Translations under genes and position numbers: made by a program
Notes under the pieces: model-generated
Seen by the model: the letters and a program-made list of their open reading frames with translations, nothing else
Databases searched by the model: none
Told to the model about the DNA's origin: nothing
Source of the DNA: Ichthyophis bannanicus
Lineage: Eukaryota > Chordata > Amphibia > Gymnophiona > Ichthyophiidae
Assembly: GCA_033557465.1 (NCBI GenBank)
Contig: CM066036.1
Span: 588,773,574 to 588,837,573 of the forward strand
Length of the DNA: 64,000 nt
Direction: 5' to 3'
Shown here: piece after piece, positions 53,783 through 64,000 of the stretch
How positions within the stretch are numbered: position 1 is the first letter of the stretch
Layout: the number at the start of each line of letters is the position of its first letter

Positions 53783-55167
53783 TGTAGGGGTGTGGCTCCT
53801 GCAGTTATTTATCCTGGAGGACACCCATAACTCTGTGAGGATTACTGTCAGTAGCAAAAAAATATATATAAATACTCGATATATCCAGGGGTAATTGCTA
53901 CCTCCCACTTTTCCCAAGGTTCTATAGGTCCATCTGGCAAATGAATCACTTGATATAGAAGAATCAAACCTGTGTTTATATATAAATTAAACTTTATTGC
54001 TGATAGAAAAATAATGCAAATATAGAATAAATTAGTTTTTTGAGGTAGCAAGTTATGTAGGAAGCTAAGTTAAAATTCCCACAAAGTATTCAAAAAGTTC
54101 TGCAAGTCTAAAAGTGATCCCCAAGGGCTCAATTCCACCCCGCATGTCCAGGCCTTCTGTGCATCCGGCTAGAACCAGAGGCACAGAAGGACTCACCATT
54201 CCTATCCTGCAGGGCATGTCTAGCCTCATGGGATCAGAATCACGAACAGACCTGTACGTGCAGGCCGGGACCCCAATTCTGTCCAGCCTGCACGTAGAGG
54301 CCTTCCCCAGCTAACTCAGTCAGTGCTCTTCAATTGAGCCGTGACACCATGGCATCTAGATGCAATGGCACTGAAACTCCATTGAAGAGCCACGATCCCC
54401 AGCCACTGGCTCCAGCAGTGATTACCCCACAGCCCAATCCCCAATCTGGCCTCCTAAGGCCAGGGTCAGGCTGCAGGGAATGTCCTTGGTCCCCCCTGCC
54501 CCATCCGTACCCTGGGCCCACTGATACCTGGTGACTAGGGGAATTTATTCCACCTCAAAAGTGGAATAAGTTCTCCATGCAAGACACCGGCCCCAGACGT
54601 ATAGGGCCAACATTAGAATCAACCCTGTACATCTGGAGCTGATGACTTCCCACTGCCTGCCCTAATGCCACGCCTTTCCTGCCCCTGTCTACCTTCCCCA
54701 TACAAGACGCGGGGAAGGTAGATGGGACCGTGAAAGGCATGAATACTATTCATGTCACAGAATGACCCACAAGTGTCCAGTTTTTCTCTGTGTCCAGACT
54801 TCCTCATCATGACATGGTGATTGGCTAGACTTAGATACTTTATGTTATCTTCAGTGAATCATGTAATGGTTGACAGGTGTCCTTCTCCAAACAAAGGTCC
54901 ATGGTGTGAGAAAGATGCTGGTATGCAGGTTCAAACATTGTTACAAATGCTAGGATCAGCAGTACAGTCTTTGGCCTCAGCTTTGAGTCCTCTTGCACAT
55001 AGCCATGGCTAGTAACAATAACTCTGCTGTAAAGTAGATGATTTTGCAGAATTACTTGATCTGCAAGTTTCAAGCTGAGTTATAGCAGAAAAGGAATTCA
55101 TCTTGTTAGGTTCAGGCTTTAGGTAGGCCCCATGGTTCAGACTTTATACTCAGGTACCAGCTCTACA
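53783..55167 (-). repeat. LTR (3' LTR in minus orientation), with foldback MITE inside
   Basis: It aligns to the other LTR over its length except for the MITE at 54125-54768 and a segment of about 375 bp found only in the other copy. A TATA-like tatatataaac lies at about 53973-53985 (minus). Confidence 0.85.
54125..54768. mobile_element. Foldback Harbinger-type MITE, copy 2
   Basis: It is collinear with 42036-42645 (agcccaatccccaatctggcctcc; gggccaacattagaatca...). Flanked by caa on both sides (54122-54124 and 54770-54772). The other LTR shows the unoccupied site (cccctagtgtcc at about 56011), which confirms a clean insertion. Confidence 0.82.
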
Positions 55168-55180
55168 TTCCCCCTCTTAA
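55168..55180 (-). promoter_or_regulatory. Polypurine tract of the LTR element
   Basis: Read on the minus strand, a purine run of A and G lies directly against the TG of the 3' LTR, the site expected to prime plus-strand DNA. Confidence 0.6.
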
Positions 55181-55280
55181 GGTGGAAATTGCTACAAGGG
55201 ATCATATTCCCTCTTAAAACCTAACTAACATGACTACTGTGCAGGTCAGAACCAAATGACATGGTTAACTAAAGTAAATC

Positions 55281-56428
55281 TGTAGGTGTGTGACTCATGC
55301 AGATTTATTCATCCCAGAGGACACCCACAACTCTGTGAGGATTATTGTCAGTAGCAAATAAATATATATAAATACTCAATATCTCCAGAGGTAATTGCTA
55401 TTTCTTACTTTTTTCAAGGTTCTATAGGTCCATCTGGCAAATGAACCAAATGATATAAAAGAACCAACCCTGTGTTTATATATAAATTAGACTTTATCAC
55501 TGATAGAAAAATAATGCAGATATAGAATAAATTAGCTTTCTGAGGTAGCAAGTTATGTAGCCCTATGATTACAATTACTATAATCATAAAACACTGTTCT
55601 AGCAACCAATGTCATTGATTCGTACTGCCCTCAGACATACAGCAAATTATCTGTCTGTCTAAGCTAGACCCAACCCTAGAATTCAGACCAGTACCTTAGC
55701 TTTTGCCAGAAGAACAATTGTGACTGGGTCCAAGAAGTCATCTGTCTCTGGAATGGCAAAAATCCAAAGAATGGCAGTGGTCCAACATAGGCTGCAGGCA
55801 GTCCCGGCAAGTCATGTGATATTGCCAAGCTTCAGGTATGTGGAAGAGATTCACTCCTTCTCTAGGTTAGTCTTTGTGCTTGCACACTGTTTTTTAGAAA
55901 GAGACAGACAGCAGGGCTAGAGACTGCAGTAAGCAAAACTGCCAGTGTCAGGGAGCTAAGTTAAAGTTCCCACAAAGTATTCAAAAATTCTGCAAGTCTA
56001 AAAGTTATCCCCTAGTGTCCAGTATCTCTCTGTGTCCAGTGTATAATTCTTTGCCCTGACCTCCTTGTCACAGCACGGTGATTGGTTGGTCTCAGATACT
56101 GTATGTCATCTTCAGCGAATCATGTAACAGTTTACAGATTCTCCAAAGGTCAATGGTACAAGAAAGACGCTGGTATACAGGTTCAAACATTGTTGCAAAT
56201 GCTAGGACCAGCAGTACAGTCTCTGGCCTCAGCCCTGAGTTCTCTTGCACATAGTCATGGCTGGAAAAAATAGCTCTGCTGTAAAGTGGATGACTTTGCA
56301 GAACTGCTTGATCTGCAGGTTTTAAGCTGAGTTATAGCAGAAAAAGAATTCATCTTGTTTGGTTGAGGCTTTAGTTTCTCAGGTACACCCATGGTTCAGG
56401 CTATAGTTTCTCAGGTACCAGCCCTACA
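55281..56428 (-). repeat. LTR (5' LTR in minus orientation)
   Basis: Begins and ends with TGTAG/CTACA. It contains the extra segment 55561-55940 absent from the partner. An AATAAA signal (minus) lies at 55304-55309, about 25 bases from the LTR end. No clear tRNA primer-binding site follows it. Confidence 0.85.
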
Positions 56429-56432
56429 GGTA

Positions 56433-58235
56433 TTCCTTTTGTAGTTGGTCATTAAAAACACTTTATTTTTTGCATTTTAAAATTAAAATAAAGACAAAAT
56501 AGAAACACACACCCTAGGCTAAGAGCTTACACAGATGACAGAATCAACAAAATCAGCTGACCACTGACCATAATACTGATTCTGAGCTGGCCCCAGGATC
56601 ATAGAGGCCAGCTCTGTAGGTGCTATGAGAGCTTGAGAACCTCCAATATTTTCTCCTGTAGGTCTGTATAACTATAGCAAAAAAAAAAAAAAATCACCAT
56701 ACTCCAGAGCTGCAGGACAAGGGAGAAAGGAAGGTTTCTGCATCCTAGCTATTACCTCCCCCTGCTCCCTATTGAATGGCTTTGTCTGACTGATGGTTGC
56801 CTGGGCCCTGGGGAGGAAGCAGAGTCAGATTTGTCTGTTGTACTGAGGATTCAGGAGTTTAGGATTGCCATAATCTAAATTATTTTAGGATTCTACAGCT
56901 TTGTAAAGTAGCTATCTTAGTCAGAATGATGTCTTAATTGTCTGGGTATTTTTTAGAGAATAGTTCTACAGCTCGTCAGTGCAGAGTAAGTGGTAGATTC
57001 CAACCAATGGAAAGGCTGTACTAGTTACAGGAAGGGTGGGCTGATTTTCTGCATAAAGTCTGGGAAAAAGTCAGTTGAATAAGTGGGTTTCTTGGTAGGG
57101 TTGAGTGGGGTTGCTGAGAAAGGATAGAAATTAAAGAGGAATGGGGTAAAGTGTGAGGAGGCTATTGTGGGCTGAGAAAAATGAACTAGTAGTAAAAGCA
57201 AGAGCTGGGGGCATTGAAGTAGAGGAAGGCCGAAGCAGCACAGCACCAGTAGACAGTCAGAGACAGAATCGGTCCGTCTGAAAAGTGCTAGTGTGCATGT
57301 GTGTACCTGATTTGGGGGGCATGGAGGGGGTAGACGAATGCATGTGCATGTGTGTATGACTGAAGTACAACAGAGTGCATGCATGTGTATATGTTTCTGT
57401 GTCTCCGATGGAAATAGCCTCATATAAATAAAGTTTCCCTTTGAAAATTTCAGCTGGAGTGGAGGAGTCCGCTGGTACAAATATGGAGAAGAGTAGGATT
57501 AGCACCCGTGTTTTAAAATAGGGGACATTTAGGCTTCCCACCCAAAGTAATATGATTCCAGGGATAAATCCTTAAAATACGGGGCTGTCCCATATAATAT
57601 GCGGTGGTTGGTCACTTTACTTCCACCTCCCATGCTGGCTAGAAATATCTTTGAGCAGACTACTATATGTCCGAAGACGGGCTAGCTTGCTCCCCAGTCT
57701 TCTAAGTGGAATAGTGCCAAAGTCTTTAGTGACATAGAAAGGCCATATCTACAGCATCCCTGTGACCTACTCCTCTGGTCATTTCACCAAATATACCCCC
57801 TACCCCCGTGAAACCATAACTTCCTGGCTTCAAAGTACTGCATTTCTTTGTACTGTAATTTTCCATTAACTTGCCTACCGCTGACGTTAAATTGACAGGC
57901 TTTCCACTTCCTCTTTTTTCTCTATCCTTGTAGAGTATAGTGCTTTAATTTGCCTTTCTAAACCAGAATAACCAATTAATTGATCTCCCAGGCTTGGTGG
58001 AAGACATTTATGAAGACTGAACTTCTCACTCAAGACATCCTTGGCAACCACGAATGACATTGTTGTCTGACACCAGGAAATCTCTTCAGTATCCAAGCTG
58101 ATTTAGCTTTTCTGCAAAAAAATACTTTCTTCAATAACTTACATGTAAAGAAGGGCACTGTAAGGAAGATAACCAGCTACAGGCTCTAAGTAGAAAATGT
58201 GAAAAAAGAACATTTAGGTGCCACCTTGAATAATA
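56433..58235. other. Unassigned interval
   Basis: No gene was recognised. An A-run lies at 56679-56692. The frames at 57025-57541 (minus) have no domain. A short phrase near 57872-57897 vaguely recalls inverted CR1 RT sequence, but not enough to call. Confidence 0.35.
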
Positions 58236-58239
58236 CATT

Positions 58240-58986
58240 GAAAACCTCCAAACAGTGTGCAGTGGCGGCCAAGAAAGCAAATAGAATGCTAGAAATAATA
58301 AGGAAATGAATACAGAATAAAACAAAGGATATCATAATGCCTCTGTATCATTCCATGGTGAGACCACACCTTCAATATTATGTGCAAATCTGGTCGCCAT
58401 ATCTTAAAAAGGATAGAGCGGAATTAGAAAAAGTACTGAGAAGAGCCACCAAAATAGTAAAGGGGATGGAAACATACAACTATGATGAAAGGCTTAAAAG
58501 GTTAGGGCTTTCCAACTTGAAAAAGGGACGGCTGAGAGGAGATATGATAGAGGTCTATAAATGAATGAATAGAATAGAACAGGTAAACATAGTTCGGTTG
58601 TTTACACCATCAAAAAGTAGAAAGACTAGGGGTCATCCAATGAAGCTACAATGTAACCCATTTAAGACTAATAAGAGAAAATATTTTTCACTCAGTGCAT
58701 AATCGAACTCTGGAATTCATTACTGGAGGATGTAGTGAAGGCTGCTAATGTAGCTGGGTTTAAAAAAGGTTTGGACAAGTTTCTGGAGGAAAGGTCCATA
58801 AACCCTTATTAAAGAGGACCTGGGAAATCCACCGCTTGCCCCGGGACAAGCATTGTGGAACCTGCGTGCCTTTTTGGGAACCTGCCATGTACTTGTAACC
58901 TGGATTGGCCACTGCTGGAAACAGGATACTGGACTTGATGGTCCTTGGTCTGACCAAGTATGGCATTTCTTATGTTTTTATGTTAA
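58240..58986 (+). pseudogene. 5'-truncated CR1 LINE copy, same family as 31381-40560
   Basis: Plus-strand frames read AKKANRMLEII, YHSMVRPHLQYYVQIWSPYLKKD, RRATKIVKGMET, ERLKRLGLSNLKKGRLRGDMIEVYK (58337-58564). The CR1 3' UTR follows with ggtctgaccaagtatggc and a terminal ttatgtttttatgtt. The stop after EVYK and other lesions mark it as dead. Confidence 0.88.
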
Positions 58987-59395
58987 AGTGCACTAACACT
59001 GCAGAGTTTATCATGCATATGGTAACTGATAGCATGTACTAAAAATGCAGCCATGCTAAAAATCCTATTCTACTACCTAGTGCGGGTTGGGGTGAAGTGT
59101 GGGTGAGTTCTGGGTGCATTTTGGTTAGCATGGGCATGAATAGCCTGTACTGACTGTCAATTTCGCAGTTAGCATGTCTACATTTACTGTCACCTCAATA
59201 AGTGGTAGTAACTGCACCCATGGTACTCACGCCAATCAAATTGCGATGGGGGTGGTGCTGGAGCCATCTTCATTGCATGTAGACATACTGGGTACACCCA
59301 CATTCATTGGTGCAGGTCCGGCACCACCTCCATGGTAATTTGGGGGGCTGAATGTGTGTCATGCTACCACGTTTTAGTAAACGTACCCCACAATC
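58987..59395. mobile_element. Probable Harbinger-type MITE (right end only)
   Basis: It ends in ccacgttttagtaaacgtacccc (about 59366-59390), close to the TIR of the 3-kb Harbinger-type elements. The interior has repeated gttagcatg words. The left TIR was not found, as it abuts the CR1 end. Confidence 0.45.
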
Positions 59396-61929
59396 TCAAA
59401 ACTGAAAAGGTTCAGTGCAAGTTATATAGCAAATTTAAGGGATTTTCTGACAATGACTTGTATATACATTCATGTATTCAAAATATTGGTGGCATGGAAA
59501 ATCGACCATTCAAGTAGGCTTGAGACAATGTAGTACATTCATTATGCTCATCAAAAATTATGAAATTGCAGCTGGAACATAAAGATGGTAAAGCATCGGG
59601 AATGAGAAGCTTCTATAGCTAATTCTCTTTTTTTCCAATAAGTTGGAGTCTGTGGAAAATGTGGTAAGAGAGCAGACTCTTCACCTTTTTATTTGTAAAC
59701 CACTTAGTTGCTCATTGACTGAAAAGTGATATCTACAGTACCAAGTGAATGAATAAATAAACTAAACATAAATGGGCTCTTATAAAATACAGACTAGCAT
59801 AAAAGTTCATGCATTGGCATGAATACATATACTTTGCTGGTGTACGTGGGTGTGGTCTGAGTGTAGCTAGGGTGTGGTCTGAGTGGAGCAAGGGCAGTAT
59901 TCACAAATATGTGTATTGATTCTGAAATATTTAAATCTATGCACACTCGTGTACTTTATGAAAATGTCTTTACACTTGCTCTCAAGCAGGTGTAAATGCA
60001 CACACTTGCATTTAAGGCACCATCTCTGCTTCTTACACTATTATTTAATAAAAAACACATTGGCACCCTTGTGTCTTTATAAAATAGTAGGAATGTGCTT
60101 TTGTTTGGAATGAAAGCACTGATCCGAGCGCAATGGGCAAGGATGAAATTTTTGCATTTCCCGATTCCCATGAATAGTGTGCACTATTACTGTATGCAAC
60201 AACATACACTATTTCAGCACGCACACTATTAACAGTAAACTATACGATACACCCCCCCCCCCCCCCACACACACACACACAAAATAAAAATGAAATGATA
60301 CAAAAGAAAAGATTTTGGGCTGCAAACCCCTATAAAATAGCGCCTAAGGTACACTTTGATATGTCTGTCTGTGAAAATAGACAACACGGAACAGTCGCAA
60401 CTAAACTTGAAAATGGCTTCAATTATTTTCAAGACAATCAAAGAGACAATAGTCCCTTATCGTCTGATAGGCAAACTAAAGGATGCAATTCTTTAATTAA
60501 AGATTAGAACAGCTTGCGTGCCATTAGTGTCTAAACGTGTCAGCTTTGATTAGAACCATCGTAATGCAAAAAGCAAATAAACTTTTACTGCATGAAGGCA
60601 AAATGGATTTTTAGAATCTCTAGTAAATAGAAGAATGTGTTGACTTGTCAGTTCCCCTGTGTGGATGCCGTTTGCTGGATTTTTAGTGGCAGGGTGCCAT
60701 GCTTCTTTTGGTCCACGGGCCTCAAAGCACCATTTCGAAAAGTGCAAAAGCATGTTGTGGTAGAATTGATTATTTATGGCATGCTTGAATATTTCAGAAC
60801 AGAATGCATTGTAACAACGTGGGGGAAGCAGAAAATAAGACGGCAGCCTCAGCGTCTTAAACGGCTGCAAGGAACTGCAAGGGATATTTATTGTATCCTA
60901 TTCTATTACATGATAGAAAAATCTTTTCACATTTCGTGAAGCGCCAGGGGTGACAATAAGGCAAAATTCTGTTGTCTTTTTTAGATAGAAGTAAGGCTTA
61001 TTACTCAAAAAAGTTATTTTATTATGTATTAAATTATAAAGGGATATATATTTCTCGCTCTACATTTCTCTATGCATTTTTAGAGAGAGAAACATAAATA
61101 TGTAGAGATGTATATATGTAGGCTTGTACAGTATATAGATATATAGAGATGCCTGATTCTAATTTAAATTTCTCTCCTCAGATTTCTGGTGTGTGTGTCT
61201 CTCTCTCTGTCTATCTCTATATCTGTATCCATTTAAATAATAATTTAGACTTCTCTCCTCTGTCAGATTGTTGGTGTGTGTATATATATGTTTATATCTA
61301 TATCTATCTGCAAATATCTATAAGGCTATTGCTAGGGGGTCAGAACCGCCATTTTGACCAGGTCTGGCAACGGGGCAGGAACTTCTGAGGGTTGTACCTG
61401 CCCTGCTATTAACCCCACAGGCAACACCCCCCCCCCCCCCCCCCAGAAAGGGCTAGGGCAATGAGAGGAGAATTTGGAGAGATGGAAGGGGGTTGGGTGT
61501 CCCTTCAGAAGGGTTGGAGATGGCAGTGGTTGGGGGGGAGGGGTAATTGACGCTGGCACTTATCAGGGAGGGAGAGGGGTTGAATACTAATAGGTGGGAA
61601 GATGGAGAGTGATGCTAATACTGATTGGGGTGGAGTTGGGGCTTGTTAGTTCTCATTTTTTATCAACTGCTTGAAGGGGATTGGCCATTTTTTTCCTGCA
61701 GCAGGCACAGTATATGCATCAGGATAGAATGGGTATGCTTCCTGCTGGTTCCTGAGGAGGCAATAAGTACATCTGCTACCTACAAGCACTGTCTACACCC
61801 AGTCTCCTTCTCTTCCCGACCCCTGTCACAGCAAGCATTTAGCATGCAAATTAGTACATGGTAAGTGTTGCGACCATGTAGTAACATTACCACACACTCA
61901 TTCAAACAGCAACTTCTTACCACACTTTA
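59396..61929. other. Repeat-poor interval with simple repeats
   Basis: No gene was recognised. There is a (c)n(ac)n run at about 60249-60280, a C-run at about 61427-61444, and AT-rich (tata)-like sequence at 61030-61330. Positions 60330-60960 look unlike the repeats and are flagged as possible conserved non-coding DNA. Confidence 0.4.
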
Positions 61930-62029
61930 GGGTCAATATTCAGCCTCTGCCGTCGGAGGTTGAATATCTATGATGGCTAAATAAACCATGTAAATGCCTT
62001 TCAAATATCGGGTTCTTTAAACTTTTCCA
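61930..62029. mobile_element. Internally deleted gatattcaa Harbinger-type MITE
   Basis: The left terminus gggtcaatattcagcc and right part ccatgtaaatgcctttcaaatatcgggttc match the two ends of the 8732-9156 copy; the middle is missing. Confidence 0.65.
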
Positions 62030-62555
62030 AATATGCTTTTGTTATTGACTTCTAAACCTTAGCTTCAGATCTGTCTAGATTTTGAATAATTCAGTCTTTT
62101 CACTCTGATTTTAAGACCATTCAAAATCCCAAAGTCCAAAAAACCACCACCTTTCACTGTTTCACAGATCATCTCAAGAAAACCACATGCAAGTGGTTAT
62201 CTTTATTTCCTATTTATTCATTTTGTTACATTGAAATATTTAAAATCTGTGTTTAATTATATTGGGAATATGTCAACATTTTGGCTCGCAGTTTCTTTTC
62301 TTATCTGTCCAAACGCACACATGACAATCCAGCAATACATAATCCAATAAGCCTGGACAAAAATTGAGCTGGTTATGTCTTTTCTGAATATATACTGCGT
62401 CCTCTGAAGCTGCTTATTTCTGTTGGAACATAGAAAAAGCACTGCTAGAACTTGTACTTAATTATAGTTAAGCTATACCATATTTCAAGACAATAGTGAA
62501 CTGTAACAGCTTTAAACAACCTTATTTGAAGCTTTGATATTTTTTTAAACTACTT
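62030..62555. other. Unassigned AT-rich spacer
   Basis: Nothing recognisable was found. Confidence 0.3.
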
Positions 62556-62563
62556 GATACTAG

Positions 62564-62752
62564 CAGGGCTGGTCCAACCACTAGGCAAATTAGATGTTTG
62601 CTTAAGGCAGCAGCTTCGGGGGGGGGGGGGGGGGGGCAAAAAAAAGGACATTCAAAGCTAAACAACAGATTCTGACAGCCAGGGGGGAGGGCATAAGGCT
62701 TAAGGTTTGCCTAGGGTGCCAACACTTTGAACCAACTCTGGGGCTGGCCCTA
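62564..62752. mobile_element. hAT-type MITE, copy 2 (189 bp)
   Basis: The left end cagggctggtcc and right end ggggctggcccta are flanked by gatactag (62556-62563) and gattctag (62753-62760), differing at one base. It contains a long G-run at about 62618-62636. Confidence 0.75.
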
Positions 62753-62879
62753 GATTCTAGTATCGTGGGTATAATTCTTCATTGCAATTAGTCCTTTGGC
62801 ACATTAGTAAGTGCATAACATTTGCAGTCATGATAGGACCTTAGGTCCATGGCTGGGAACTATATGGCCGTAATATAGA

Positions 62880-64000
62880 GTCTTGTGATAGTAAATGAGG
62901 ACTTGATTTTGTATCTGGATAGGAGGGATGTTGCATTGCCTTTGTTATTGGATCTTTCGGCATGGTTTGATACCTTAGATCATGGCATTTTGTTGCAGCA
63001 GTTGGCAGCATTTGTAGTTGGAGGAGTGTCTCTGAGGTGGTTGGAGTCTTTTTTGTCGGGACACAGTCAGAATGTAGTGGTAGCTGCGTGGTCATCCACA
63101 TAGCTTCCAGTGTGTTTTGAAGTTCCCCAGGGGGTGCTGTTGTCTTTGCTGTTGTTTAATTTGTATATTTGGCCTTTATCCCATATTATTCAATTCCAGA
63201 TATTTGCTGCTGATATTCAGCTGTACCTTCCATTGGATAAGGATCAGTTTGCCCAGCTGCCAAAACTGAAGGCCTGTTTAGCAGCCATTGATGTGTAGAT
63301 GAGCGAGAATAAATTGGTATTGAATTGCCAGAAAACTGAGGTCCATTTGGTTCATTCTCTGTGCTTTTGTTACAGTCCACCTTTCTTGTTATGGCAGGGG
63401 TTTTAGTTGGAAGTAAAAGATCAAATGCAGAGTTTGGGAATTATTTTTGATAGTGCTTTAACTTTGGAGCAAGTCTCTAAGGTTGTAAAAGTAGGTTTCT
63501 TCTATCTGCATCAGCTGCGGAGGGTGCATCTGATATTTGATCAACAAGATATGATCAAGCTTCTTCAGTCATTGATTTCTTCATGGCTGGATTACTGCAA
63601 TGTGCTATATTCTTGACTCCCTGCAAAGACTTTAGGGCATTTGCAGACGGTCCAAAATGCAGTGGCTGAACTAGTGGTTGGGGCTAAGGTTAGGGATCAT
63701 GTGACACCTATACTGGAGGCCCTGCATTGGCTACCTATTGTACAATGTGTTAAATATTAGTTGTTGATTATTGCTTTCAGAATATTTCACCAATTAGTCC
63801 TGGGTTATTTGTTGGGCCATTTTCAACTGCACAATCTTTCATGGGTTACTCGATCTCAGGGTAATGATTTATCGGCTCTTCCTGGAGCAAGATTGTTTCG
63901 TTTGGTTAGATTGCGGGCCAGGGCACTGACATGCTTCTTGACTTTTTTATGGAATGGGTTGCTGGTTGGCTGCTGTTTCTTGGATGATCTTATGGGGTTC
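62880..64000 (+). pseudogene. L2-type LINE, RT part, running off the window end
   Basis: Plus-strand frames give LLLDLSAWFDTLDHGILLQQL (about 62940-63003), SLRWLESFLSGHSQ, EVPQGVLLSLLLFNLYIWPL (about 63115-63180) and FAADIQLYLPLD. LGIIFDSALTLEQ, LDYCNVLYS, LQTVQNAVAELVVG, HVTPILEALHWLP and, near the end, a LRARALTCF-type segment follow. The catalytic YADD-equivalent reads FAADI, so it is mutated. Stops occur at 63296, 63614 and others. The rest of the element lies outside the window. Confidence 0.82.

Larger units (their letters stand above)
53783..56428 (-). mobile_element. LTR element reduced to two LTRs and 113 bp (TRIM-like or deletion derivative)
   Basis: Two direct repeats, 53783-55167 and 55281-56428, each begin TGTAG and end CTACA. 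The whole is flanked by the 4-bp duplication GGTA (53779-53782 and 56429-56432). Only 113 bp separate the LTRs. A polypurine tract read on the minus strand (taagagggggaa, 55168-55179) abuts the 53783-55167 LTR, fixing minus orientation. There is no coding sequence. The LTRs differ by many substitutions plus one large insertion or deletion each. Confidence 0.82.

Noticed and set aside
57025..57480. 151-codon minus-strand frame
   Set aside because: Low-complexity Cys/Leu/Pro-rich translation of simple gtgt/catg-rich DNA with no recognisable motif.
57865..57950. Inverted CR1 RT fragment
   Set aside because: Only one short phrase resembles CR1 and the neighbouring frame does not continue the match.

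Overview
The window is a vertebrate nuclear genome segment built almost entirely of transposable elements. I find no host protein-coding exon, rRNA or genuine tRNA gene that I can defend. DIRS, CR1, L2, L1 and Penelope retroelements occur together with hAT and PIF/Harbinger-type DNA transposons and a CORE-SINE-like tRNA SINE. That mix points to an amphibian, plausibly a caecilian, but the species call is inference from repeat content only.

Layout. Positions 1-2513 are the truncated end of a large Harbinger-type non-autonomous transposon; its partner copy lies inverted at 47401-50525. Positions 5421-8206 are a complete 2.8 kb hAT-type non-autonomous element with a perfect 8-bp target duplication. 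It carries a C-rich, telomere-like minisatellite and a 316-bp near-perfect GC-rich palindrome. Small MITEs follow (8732-9156, 9735-10077), then a decayed L2 tail (11440-12266).

Positions 13032-22262 are an L2-type LINE split by a 5.6 kb DIRS element (16199-21811). The DIRS has all its parts: inverted termini, internal complementary region, gag-like ORF, RT/RNaseH/methylase-like ORF and a tyrosine recombinase with the visible catalytic residues present. It is the best-preserved element in the window and may be recently active.

Positions 22800-28690 hold SINEs inserted into SINEs, a hAT MITE and a long repeat-poor stretch. Positions 28707-30319 (minus) are an L1-type insertion that holds ORF1 but no ORF2, bounded by a 17-bp target duplication (HAL1-like). 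Positions 31381-40560 (minus) are a CR1 LINE with an SGNH-esterase first ORF, split by a near full-length L1 (33950-39454) with its own 17-bp duplication.

Positions 41600-46241 hold SINEs, a foldback Harbinger MITE, L2 tails and a hAT MITE. Positions 46990-51000 (minus) are a hAT-transposase-like pseudogene cut in two by the 3.1 kb Harbinger-type element. A decayed Penelope element with a GIY-YIG domain follows at about 51000-53215. Next is an LTR element consisting of two LTRs around only 113 bp (53783-56428; target duplication GGTA). A 5'-truncated CR1 copy (58240-58986) and an L2 LINE running off the window end (62880-64000) finish the segment.

The insertions give a relative chronology: L2 before DIRS; CR1 before L1; hAT pseudogene before Harbinger-type element; SINE and LTR before foldback MITE. 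The repeat-poor stretches at 24300-27300 and 60330-60960 are where conserved regulatory DNA might sit. No coordinated host gene system is visible.
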